DNA of 64,000 nt from Sporothrix humicola (Eukaryota > Ascomycota > Sordariomycetes > Ophiostomatales > Ophiostomataceae): contig WNYE01000055.1 in assembly GCA_021396245.1 (NCBI GenBank), forward strand, positions 124,001-188,000. Reading direction: 5' to 3'. Each line of letters begins with the position of its first letter. The stretch's first letter is position 1. Positions 46,301-55,844 of the stretch are shown piece by piece. The notes beneath the pieces are model-generated. The model searched no databases. It was not told where the DNA came from and saw nothing but the letters and a program-made list of their open reading frames with translations. The position numbers and the translations under genes were made by a program.

Positions 46301-46436
46301 CCAGCAAATGGGATAGAGCTCCTCAGGTTGGTGTACATTGGAGGACGTTGAAGACGGACATTGAATATGTGCCAACGAGTCGACGTCGACCGCCAGAACA
46401 ATAGACCGAAGACAGAACGGCACGACTAGACACGAC

Positions 46437-46464
46437 AAATTCAAAATTCAAAATTCAAAATTCA
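46437..46464 (+). repeat. Exact tandem repeat of AAATTCA, four copies
   Basis: Four perfect 7-bp units lie end to end inside the gene-free stretch. Confidence 0.9.
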
Positions 46465-47517
46465 ACATTGGGCTGCCTCACTATCACTTGCTTCAGTATT
46501 TACAATTTACACGCCCCCTTTGTCCCCTTGTTCCTGGTTGCTGTCGTTGCCCTCTTGACTTTTGAGCCCCACTGATGATGCACAATGGCCAATTGGTTTC
46601 GTGATGGTCTCTCCAGAGAAAACTCGTCACCGAAAACAGCAAGGAAGGAACGACGAAGAGAACGAACGGAAAGAACCAGACGAAGATGGGTCTGTCCAAG
46701 GCCCAGAACTTTTTTGTGGTCTTTTGTGGTGCTTTCCCCACGGCAGCCACCCGGACGAGTAAGAACGGCCCTGTTGGGATTGCCTGCGTCAAAGTCTGCA
46801 TGCAAATCCATTTCGAATCCATGCAACATCCCCACCGCCACCGTGAAATCTTCACGATGGTGAAAGTCACGGTCATATTTGCTGTTCGACTTGCCTATTT
46901 CTGTTCTGGGGAGTGCTCGTAGTTCCGACCTTTCCCGAGCCTTCCCCAGAGACACAAGGAGAGACCTGAATCAATGACCCGCCTTACGTAAATACAGGCC
47001 CCCTTGTCACCCCCCAGCAAGCCCACAAGCCCCAGCAAAATCCCCAGTCCAGGTCATCGTGGGCATCCACCGCCCCAATTCTCAGCGCCCACCGCCTGGG
47101 AGGTCCGTCTGGACCTGCGTACAACCGTACAACGCATCGTGAAAAAGAGGTCAAAAGACGCCAACCCCACACGCACGCCCCATCGTGACCTTGAAGTTTT
47201 GGGCGCCTTGTGGAGCGAGGATGGCTGAAAATAGCAGAATGTCCAGGAAAGGGAAGAGTCAAAGTTCTAGAAAATGGGAAAGCAGCAAAAAACTCCAAAA
47301 AAGAGCGGCAGGTGAGCAATGATGGACAGCAAGCGGTGCAGAGATTTTTTCATGCAAAATTTGACGAAATAACGAAATACCAAAAAAACGGCACATGTGA
47401 TGTTATCTTCCCGCATTTGTGTATTTTGCGGTCAGGGGTAATAACGACGGAGAAGAGGTTTGTGGAATACAGTGACTCGGGCTCGAGGACCATCGTGACT
47501 TGAAAATGTGAGGCTCG

Positions 47518-47547
47518 TATGGAGTACCAAAGTTTTGGTATGGAGTA
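47518..47547 (+). repeat. Two TATGGAGTA copies around a TACCAAA/TTTGGTA palindrome
   Basis: TATGGAGTA occurs at 47518-47526 and 47539-47547. Between them, and overlapping their ends, lies a perfect inverted repeat with 7-bp arms and a 2-bp centre (47525-47540). Confidence 0.7.
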
Positions 47548-47925
47548 TTACAGAGTATGATACCAAAAATGAGGAGAAGAAATATCCGAGTACGGAGGAA
47601 AAAGGCACGAGACTTTCGTATCAGAACTGATCTCATACACATACAGGGTACGATACAAGCGGATATATCCAGGGGCAAGATTCAAGATTGAAGGCGGTGA
47701 CGATGGATGGCACTCTTATGAGGTGACTGCCGTATTATTGCAGTGAGCATATCTGACTTACAAAACTCGCTCTCTCGTTGGCCCGTTCCTGGCTTTGATG
47801 GGCTTTGATATTAGTGACAGGAGACAAGCAGCCGACAGATACCACGGACAATAACATGCCGTTCTTGTCAACCGTTGATTGTCGATCTGGCTATCTTTGA
47901 TTTTCATGTTCTTTTTTACTTCGTG

Positions 47926-47944
47926 TTTTTTTTTTTTTTTTTTT
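47926..47944 (+). repeat. 19-nt poly(T) tract
   Basis: Nineteen consecutive T at the start of a pyrimidine-rich patch. Confidence 0.8.
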
Positions 47945-50173
47945 CTACTCTCTCATTTTCTTGCCCTTCTCCTCTATTTCCTGGGCTTTACTTTGTTCCC
48001 ATTTCGTTCCCTTTTTGCTCCTCTTTCTCGTCTATTCCGTCACTCTCGTTCCTCTTTGCTCCGTCACCAGTGAAAGTAGACACAGCCCGTCAAAAGATAG
48101 CGTGCCTGTCGTGGATACTTGGTGTGCTGTGCGTCGGTCAGCAGAGAGACAAGTACCCCGTTTTTGCTGTGTTTACGAAAACTTCTCGGAACAAAAAAGG
48201 GATACCTTTCCATCTCACCTTCCTTTGCCATGCACGCAACCCTACTAGTCCCAGCCTTTCCCCACAAAATGCAACTTCCCTTGTTCTTCCCTTGTTCTCG
48301 AGTGTTGTGTTTCGTCCTTGTTCCGCAGCTGTCCGCCTTTGCCCGTTTGTGTCCGCTTTGTGTCTGCCTTCCGATTTCCTCTCGCCGCCTTTTTGCCCAG
48401 GCCTTTCACTGTTCAGTGGCCCTCCGTAATACCTTTCCCACTTCCCTTCGGCCGCTAACCGCACCAGGCCGGGGCAATACTCCAGGCACTCGAGAAACTG
48501 CACGTTTTCACAGAGTGCCCTCACATTTCACCACGCCCTCTGTCTGCTGCAGCAAAAAAGAGCCAAAAATGTCACAAAATTTCTGGAAATTCATGCACGC
48601 AGAATCAAGCAGTGCCCAAACGCACAAAAACCAAGAGATGAAAAATTCAAACAAAAGTGAGCACATCCACGCACACCGGTGTGAGCACCGGCACTGATGG
48701 AAGACGCCGGCTGTCGCCGTCATGCATGGCTCTTCGTCAGGAACAAGGAAGGCAAGGAAGGGGGGATGCCCAAGTGGTTCCAGGCCCCACCCACCCATAC
48801 GCCAGATACTGTGTACACACCTAGCACACCCGCGCCTCCATCTCATTCAAACTTGCGCAGCCTAACTCCTCCGTTATCTTTTCCTCTTGTGGTGTCTTGT
48901 TTTTCATACGCCATCATCGTAGCCTTTCTCTTCACACTGCTCCCGAGTTCAGCCGAAGGTTCCCTTGCAGTGACCATGCAGACGGATATTGTTCCCGAGA
49001 AAGAGGCCAAAAGGGCCAAAAGGACCAAAAGGTCTCGGAATCGGCCCACGGTCAGGGAATAGGAAATAGAGAAGAGCTCATCACTGTAAACAGACATCGT
49101 GGTAATTATGCGTTGGCCGTTTCGGCAGTCTGCTCCAATAGGCGTCCTCGCTTTTTTCCCGAGCACCAGGCTGGCTTGGCACGGCCGCCGGAACGGCAAG
49201 CAGTCTTCACCAGTGCTTTGAATCTTTTGCAACCTGGAAAGGAGAGATAAGATAGAGAAAGAATTGGAGGATGCATGAATCACGGCCCAACAATAAGAGC
49301 CCAAGAACAAGGCTTGTAAGGCCAGGCCAGGGCCTGCCTTGACTCCATACAGGCTATCTGGGAGGTGCTGTTTCGCAAGTGCAGTTTCGATGCTGGGCTA
49401 CTGTTTACTCCCCATACAATCGTCCACACCTTGCCGGGCGTACATCTTGCAGATCAGCGTGGCCATGGATCGGCTAAACAATAAGGCAAACCATACCACA
49501 CCAGTACACAATGTAAGTCTACTTGTATACTTGTACTTGTAGTCCCTTCCAGTAAAACACGCAATCGTACGAAAATTTGTTATCGTGCAGCCACCAAGAC
49601 GAGGGCGTACGTGACCGATGTGATGCGCCGTGCGTGATATGTGATACGTGATCCTTGCGTGACGACTACCAATCAAGACGTCTTGTCGCCAGGGAGGCCA
49701 ACCAAGTAGCATCCGGAAGATGTAGGCCAAGACATGAGACGACGAAAAGGAAGTAGACGAAGACAAGAAGGAAGAGGAGAAAAGAGAGAAAAAGAGAGAA
49801 AGGAGAAAAAACAGGACAAGGCGGATATGGTTCCAAGGAGGAAGCCAGAAGGGAAAGGGAAAAGCTCGTAGTCCATTTGTAGCTGGGTATTCTGAAATTG
49901 ATAAAAGATGAAATAAAAAGGACAAAAGAGAAAATAACAAGGCAAGAACCAAACATACCAAAATAAGAAACAACAATAACAAGAAAGAATAGACCAGAGA
50001 AACAAAAATAGAAAAAGAAAAAGAGCACGCCCACTTGGCCGTGTCTACCCGCCTTGGTAGTATGCTTTTGTCCATGCCATGCCGCAGTCTGATCGTATCG
50101 ACATCCTTCCGATACTGTCCGTGTCCCCCATCCGCTCGCGTGCCATTTTCGCGTCGCCATGCCCACATTCGCC

Positions 50174-50776
50174 TCATGCCTGCCGTTTGGCCATCATGAT
50201 CTTGACAAACTCTTCCTCGTTGACGCCCCCCTTGCCCTCGGCGTCAAACTCGCGAATCATCGCCGCAAGCTCCGTCTCCTCCATCGACTGCCCAATCTCC
50301 TTCATCACCCGCCGCAGGTCTTCCACGGTGATCACGCCCTTGCCGTCCGTGTCAAACAGCCGGTACGCCCGCCGGCACTCGGCGTCCGGGTCCCGCTCCG
50401 CCATCATCTTGCCGGCAATGCCCTGGAAGACGGGCAGCGTAAACTCCCGCCAGATGGGCGCGCACTCCTTGTCGCGCGGCCAGGCAGCCGGCGGCTGTGC
50501 AAACTTTGTGAGGTAGGGAAAGGTTTCCTGCTTGGGCAGGTCGAAGCCGAGCGCCCGCAAGCTGAAGCGGAACTCGTGGTAGTCGATGCGGGCGTCCTTG
50601 TCGGCGTCGAAAACGGTGAACTAAAAAGTCAGCGGGTGAAACCATCAGTCTGCCTGCCTGCAGGTACGCACCGCCTCTGTGATTTGATTCCGCTGGTCTT
50701 CGGTCAGACGGTGGAACTCGTCGCGCGACGGCTGCTGGTAGGCCGACTCCTTGCCGGCAGCCCGGGATGCCATCAT
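50174..50776 (-). CDS. Centrin/Cdc31-like EF-hand protein
   Basis: Exons 50776-50672 and 50620-50174 encode 183 residues starting MMASRAAGKESAYQQPS. Calcium loops are DADKDARIDYHE (40-51, canonical), DTDGKGVITVED (125-136, Asp instead of Glu at position 12) and DAEGKGGVNEEE (161-172). The second EF-hand of a four-hand protein is replaced by an unrelated segment (66-110) with no loop. The pattern LTEDQRNQITEAFTVFDADKD and ELAAMIREFDAEGKGGVNEEEFVKIM fits centrin/Cdc31 better than calmodulin. Centrins act at the spindle pole body and in mRNA export and DNA repair complexes. Start is taken at the first of two adjacent ATGs. Confidence 0.88.
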
Positions 50777-51561
50777 CGCGGATGCGTGAGACGGGATGTG
50801 TAGGATAAAAGAGAGTAGGTGCAGAGCGCGAGCTCTTTTGTCGCGAGATCGGACGAGCTGGAAGTGATTGGAAGAGCTCTGGTTCACCGCGATTTGTGAG
50901 GCCGTCGTAGCACGTGAGTTCGTAGAAGAATATCGTTCGTCAGGCCGGCAGCAAAGTGCAGTTCGTGTTTATTCGTGCCGTTTCTCAAAGAGATTCGTTG
51001 TCGTCAAAGATCGTAGATCGTGGTCATGAGTTGACGTTGCACGTTTCTCCAAAGATTTCTTGTTGGGTGCTCCCCTCAGACGCGTTGAAAACGCGTGGGC
51101 CCTGATGCGCTGGAACTTCCCGCTTTTTTTTTTGCAGCATGCCCCTGGCCCCGCAACGCGTAAAGTGGCTGCAAGCACTTTAACGCCCAAATCGCCGCAA
51201 ATGGTAATTGGCTCTGTACCACCGAATTGGGTTAGCATTTTCTCTTTCTCACCCATTGTTTACATCCCTTTCAGCATATCTACGAAATTCAATCAGTTAA
51301 CGGAAACACGATGGTTTCGCTTTCATGAAGAGTACAATAATTGGACGAAATGAAGCGGTCACATGGCCCATTCAGGGGTGAATGGCACTCGTCAACCTGG
51401 GGAAGGAGCTCTTGAATTCACAAGAAGTTCTTTCCCAAAGGAGATGGTATATTGATTTGGGGAGGAAAGAGCATCCCAGCTGTATGTACAGATACGGTAT
51501 CATCATGATTTACAGATTCAAAACAGAAACACAAAACCCAGCAAACAAACCCAACGCCTCC
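50777..51561. other. Intergenic
   Basis: Promoter of the centrin-like gene and 3' side of the transcription-factor gene. Nothing else is recognised. Confidence 0.5.
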
Positions 51562-53945
51562 CTACACATCCAATTGCATACTCGGAGCATTCCAATCCGT
51601 GTTCCAGTCATTGTTCGAGTCCAGCAGCGCCCCGAAATCGAGCTCCACACCGTCGGGCAGCAAGTCGGGCCACTTCCAGCCGTTGGCCGCAGCATTGGTG
51701 GGATCATTGTTGAGCGACGGCTGCTGGTTTGCGCTCAAGCTGGCCTGGGTCTGGGGCAAGTCCGTCTTGTACGGCCCGAAATAGAGTGGCGCATCCTCGG
51801 CCTCGACGCCCGCCGCCGTCGCGTTCTCGACCCACTCCTCGATCTTGTACCGCTTGATGCGCAGCTGGTCGGCAGCGGCATCCCAGGTATCGTTCTTCCA
51901 GATGCCGCCCTGGGCCTCGGCGATCTCGGCCTTGGCGGACTCGAAGCGGGCGATGAGGGCGGCGGACACGCCCAGCACGTCGAGACGGAGGTCTTGGTTG
52001 TTATACACGGCGGCGCGGATCATGTCAATGGTGTCCTGGGCGGCGATAGCGACGGCGGGGGAGACGGGCGTGGGCCGCTTGGGGACCTCGAGGGGCGGGC
52101 ACGAGGGAATGCCCATAAAGGTCGGGTAGCGCGGGCGGGGCTCTTCCGATTCGGAGGAAGGGGTGCCGGTGGCCGATCCAGAGCCCGAGGGAGTGGTGGG
52201 CGCCGAGCCTGACGACAAGGAGGCAGTCGACGCCAGGAGAGGGCACTGGGTGGACGATGTCGAGGACAGCCGAACGGCCGTGGGGCCGGCAAGACGTGCC
52301 CACTGGACAAGGTGCCGGGAGGCGTGGACGAGCATGGAGGATGCGGACTGCGGCAGATAAAAGTACGAGCAGACTGGGACGGTGAGCCACTCGGAGAACC
52401 AGACTTTGATGGACTCGGTGAAGCGCGCAAAGAGGTCGAGCGGCCCTAGGCTGGCGTCGGCCAGATAATGCTCTTCGGCCAGCAATGGGACAAAAAGGGC
52501 GAGGCGGGCGCTGTTGTAGTGGCAGTTGAGGAGGGCGTTGTTTTTCAAGTGAACAGGCAAGTTTGCCCGCAGCCGGTTGAGCTCCGTCTGCAACGCTTCG
52601 AGGTACACAATGGGTGACAGACGGGGCACGCCGGGCAGCTCGTCGAGCACCTGGTCGCGGTTGTGGTAGTGTGTGATGGCCTCGGTTAGGTTCTGAACCC
52701 GCATAAGCTCGACGAGGAGCTGGTCCGACTTGTATTCGGCATCCTTCTCGAGCTCGTTGACGCACTGGTCAATGTACTTTGTGTAGCGAGTGCTGCCGAG
52801 TTGTCTGACCACTTTGCTGGCGCTGTCATTGTTAGCGATATTGGCAACATTGAAAAAATGATACACTGCGGGGCAGGAGCCTACTTTGAGTTGATGTACC
52901 ACACGCCGAGGAGGGCGCGGCGCTCGTCGTTGGTTCTGACCGGCGACGGGTTGTCGGTGATGTGTGACACGACCTGGCGCTGGTGTAGCGGCACGATCCG
53001 CGCGCGACCGTCGTCTACGTGGCTGGGTGACCGTGGCGCCGTCGTCAGGCCCATATCGCTGATGAGACTAAGAGCGAGGTGGCCCAGATTGTTGAAGTGG
53101 GCATGGCTCATGCAGAAATAGTGGTAGTACCCTAGGAATACCAGAATGCCCTGCAGCAAGTCCATGGACCGCTCCGAACGCATCAGCATGGCATCGCTAA
53201 TATACTTGATGACAGCACGGCTCTGGCCCCACATGGACCTTAGGTGGCGGACAGATGCGACCATGCGGATAACCTGCATTAGGAAGGGCTTGGAGGCTGC
53301 CAGCTCCTGGGCCGTCGTGCCTGGCGGGATAATGACAAAGGGGAACTTGGAGGAGAGCTGGTTGACATAGATGTTGAGGAGGACCTCGTCGGGCTCTTTG
53401 GGCACAAGGTCCGACCTCGAGACTGGCACACGGCATGAGCAGTGCGGCGAGATCGGCGGAGACCCCAGGGCTTGAGGGAGACCAAAGTTCACATCCTCAG
53501 ATTGGTCGCAATGGCCTCGGTCTTCATCGTCGTGGGGGTGGGAATCTGGTTCGGGTGATGATGGAGGAGAGGAGTGAGGGACAGTGCTGTTTGTCCCTGG
53601 GGTGTTGTTGGAGACTATTGTGCTCGCACCAGTGCTGCTGCTTCTGGTGGATGATAGAGCTGCAGCGGCAGCAGCAGCAACATCACTTCTTGCCGACCCA
53701 GACGTGGACATGGCCTGGATCAGGTTGTTCAGCCGCTCCTCGAGCTGGGCAGTCCGTGACGGTCTCGCCTGGCGCTTCTTGCGCGGCTTCTGCACCTGTC
53801 CAAAACAGTCTTTGCCCAGGCTCTGGCAGCGGTCACAGCTGGCGCCGGGCTCGTCGCGGTTGCGAATGCAGCGTGTCTTGGCCGACGCACACGGCGCGCA
53901 CGCCTCGCCCCATTTGGCACTGCGCGCGGCTCTCTGGCGGTCCAT
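51562..53945 (-). CDS. Zn(II)2Cys6 fungal transcription factor
   Basis: Exons 53945-52885 and 52822-51562 encode 773 residues. The binuclear zinc cluster is at the N-terminus with Cys16, 19, 26, 37, 40 and 47 (spacing C-x2-C-x6-C-x10-C-x2-C-x6-C), followed by a basic linker KPRKKRQARPSR and a short coiled coil AQLEERLNNLIQAM. A Ser/Thr-rich linker leads to the middle-homology region, including ALLGVWYINSNASKVVRQLG across the intron, TRYTKYIDQCVNELEKD and LTEAITHYHNRD. The C-terminus is acidic/aromatic, as in activators (NNDWNTDWNAPSMQLDV). The intron has GTAGGC, a GCTAAC branch point and a GACAG acceptor. The gene is divergent from a SnoaL-like gene, and twin inverted repeats lie between them. 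Targets unknown. Confidence 0.93.
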
Positions 53946-54276
53946 CTGGGGTGCAGTGTGTGGGTGTAAGTGGGTGGGTGTGGTCGTGTAAACGACGTAT
54001 ACGGCGTGTGCAGTGTATGCAGTTCAGTGTAATGTGTGTGGAATTACACTGAATTGTGGAACACGGCCTGAGTGCTTGAGCGGGCGGTGAATTATGAATA
54101 CTCCGGAGAGTGCTGTATTGATTGATTCCGTGGAATATTTGCCCAAAGGCACAAAAGAAGAAAAAGAACACAATATTGTTTTTTGAGAAGAAGCAGTGGA
54201 TAAGGGTACGGGGTGTTTTCCTCATTCGCCATGAGACGTCCATGAAGGTCAGGATGACAAAGGTTTATAAGTAGTC

Positions 54277-54297
54277 CGGAATTCTTTGAAAATTCCG
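54277..54297. promoter_or_regulatory. Inverted repeat site 1: CGGAATT-N7-AATTCCG
   Basis: Perfect 7-bp arms (8 bp counting the flanking C/G) around CTTTGAA. Read as triplets it is CGG-N15-CCG, the form of site bound by dimeric Zn(II)2Cys6 proteins. It lies 332 bp upstream of the factor's start and 553 bp upstream of the SnoaL-like start. Confidence 0.7.
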
Positions 54298-54326
54298 GGG
54301 CTATGCAAATAGGATCTAAGCCCTGT

Positions 54327-54347
54327 CGGAATTTTCCATAAATTCCG
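54327..54347. promoter_or_regulatory. Inverted repeat site 2: CGGAATT-N7-AATTCCG
   Basis: The same arms and the same 7-bp spacer length as site 1, but a different spacer (TTCCATA). It starts exactly 50 bp after site 1. Conserved arms with a free spacer are what a dimer-binding site would show. Confidence 0.7.
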
Positions 54348-54398
54348 TGGAAGCCAAGTTTACCGCGATCCTTCGAAGACACTTCGCTGCAGAATTGT

Positions 54399-54430
54399 GA
54401 TCTTAGTCCCTGTAAGATCTTAGTCGCTGT
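54399..54430 (+). repeat. Tandem 15-bp direct repeat GATCTTAGTCSCTGT
   Basis: Copies at 54399-54413 and 54416-54430 differ at one base. A related copy, GATCTAAGCCCTGT, is at 54313-54326, between the two inverted-repeat sites. Confidence 0.65.
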
Positions 54431-54713
54431 CAGCAAGGCCAATGCCATCACATTATCAATAGAAGATGGACAGAAAGACAGCCACAAGGCCATGTATGGT
54501 GTCATAAGCCCACAAGGCTGGCTGCCTGTCCGTATTTACGAACGTCTGTCCGTGATATCCAGAACGAAATAGAGCATACGGAACAGGACATCTACATTCA
54601 ACTTCCCGTGTAGACCGATTCCAAATATGCTGAGTTCTACGACGTCTCCCACGCCATCCGAGCTATGTGTCCGTATTGGAGCCATGGCCATGTGAACAGG
54701 ACAAAGAAGATGC

Positions 54714-54721
54714 TATATAAA
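54714..54721 (+). promoter_or_regulatory. TATA box of the SnoaL-like gene
   Basis: TATATAAA lies 130 bp before the start codon at 54851, a normal distance for a fungal gene with a leader of about 100 nt. Confidence 0.6.
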
Positions 54722-54850
54722 CGTCGTGATCGAAGCATCGTCGAGAGATTTGAAAGTGGTTGAAGTATCACAAAATCAAGCTCAAGAACTCAAGATAACA
54801 CTCTGCATCTCTGCAACTTCTACAGTTTTTTAAGACCAACTCACTTCAAA

Positions 54851-55342
54851 ATGGCCTCTCCTTACCTCTTGTCCGGCCTCACGACCCGCGAGTCCATCAT
54901 CGACGCCATGACCCGTGTCCTGGTCGCCCTCGACCGTAACGACGTCGGCCTCTTCAATTCGTCCTGGGCCGGCGAGGATGTCCTCGCCCAGATCGGCACC
55001 GACGAGAACAAGAAGGTCCTGCCCAACCTGAGCATCATCCGCAAGATGATCTTTGACCGCGTCGGGCCCATGGACACCACGCACAGCTTCACCAACCCGC
55101 GCGTCGATGTCCAGGAGGGCGCTGACACGGCGGTCCTCACGGCCACATCGCTGGCGCAGCACTGCCCCGAGGGCCGCGGCCGAGAGCACACCGGCCCCAA
55201 GTATCTCGTGGGCGGCGAGTACACGGTGGACATGATCAAGGACGCGGCTGATGGCGCATGGAAGATCAAGAAGTGGGTGCTGCGCATTGCGTGGTCGCAG
55301 GGCGACAATACCATCCTGGATGGCCCTCCGCCTGCGCAGTAG
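54851..55342 (+). CDS. SnoaL-like (NTF2 fold) protein
   Basis: A single-exon protein of 163 residues, ATG in the context ttcaaaATGg. The N-terminal helix LTTRESIIDAMTRVLVALDRNDVGLFNSSWA, the segment MIFDRVGPMDTTHSFTNPRVDV, the strand TAVLTATSLAQHC and the terminal DGAWKIKKWVLRIAWSQGD fit the SnoaL-like domain found in many fungal proteins of this length. NTF2-fold proteins include isomerases, cyclases and dehydratases, often in secondary metabolism or detoxification; the substrate here is unknown. It is divergent from a Zn(II)2Cys6 factor and has its own TATA box, so induction by that factor is a reasonable inference. GC3 is high, suggesting strong expression potential. Confidence 0.85.
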   Translation: MASPYLLSGLTTRESIIDAMTRVLVALDRNDVGLFNSSWAGEDVLAQIGTDENKKVLPNLSIIRKMIFDRVGPMDTTHSFTNPRVDVQEGADTAVLTATSLAQHCPEGRGREHTGPKYLVGGEYTVDMIKDAADGAWKIKKWVLRIAWSQGDNTILDGPPPAQ

Positions 55343-55844
55343 AGGGGAAAGCGAGAGAGGGGGTCAAAGAAGTAGTCGACTTTGAGATCCCAACATCGAG
55401 AGTTTCAACTGTTGGGCGTCGGGCGGCCTTGACCTTTTCATCTCTTCGCTTTGGATAGATTAGGATTTGTTGTTTGGTAGTGGCCAATGGATAGTCAGCT
55501 CGTGGACATGAGTAGTTGTTATAGATAATGATATATTTTTGTTGGATATTTCGTTGCGCATGTTTTGTGTGAAGAGAAAGTTGTAAATGTTAAAACTCCG
55601 AAATGTCAAAATAAATAGGCGTGCTATATTTGACAGTTTCAGGGGAAACGCACCTAAATATAGCGCATTCTAGCGTGTCAGGCACGTTGCGCCTTATCGC
55701 TTATCGGACTTTTGCTGGTGTCAATCGATAAGAACTTTTTTTCTGCCCCAAGAATCGCGACAGCTTCACACGAGCATTTACACCTTTGGCTTTTCCCAGT
55801 CAATTCTCGACATTCTCGACAAACTCCCACCTCCCTCCACAGCC
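55343..55844. other. Intergenic
   Basis: 3' region of the SnoaL-like gene and promoter of the Bud22-like gene. It contains the inverted pair tatagcgc / gcgctata-like elements only loosely; nothing firm. Confidence 0.4.

Larger units (their letters stand above)
43178..50173. other. 7-kb stretch with no supportable gene
   Basis: The longest gene-free interval of the window. It runs from the PEPCK promoter to the 3' side of the centrin-like gene. Open frames of up to about 180 codons occur (for example minus 44482-45030, ATG-started), but none has a motif, splice logic or the GC3 bias of the neighbours. It contains simple repeats, several TATGGAGTA/TACGGAGTA-type motifs and a C/T-rich patch at 47900-48420. 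No transposase, reverse transcriptase or tRNA was recognised. Confidence 0.5.
53946..54850. promoter_or_regulatory. Divergent promoter of the Zn2Cys6 factor and the SnoaL-like gene
   Basis: A 905-bp shared upstream region. It holds two CGGAATT-N7-AATTCCG sites, an ATTCCGTGGAA direct repeat at 54125-54135 and 54342-54352, tandem GATCTTAG repeats and a TATA box before the rightward gene. Confidence 0.7.

Noticed and set aside
49398..50177. 259-codon minus-strand frame beside the centrin-like gene
   Set aside because: Hydrophobic low-complexity translation of a GA-rich stretch; it lies in the 3' region of the centrin-like gene and has no domain.
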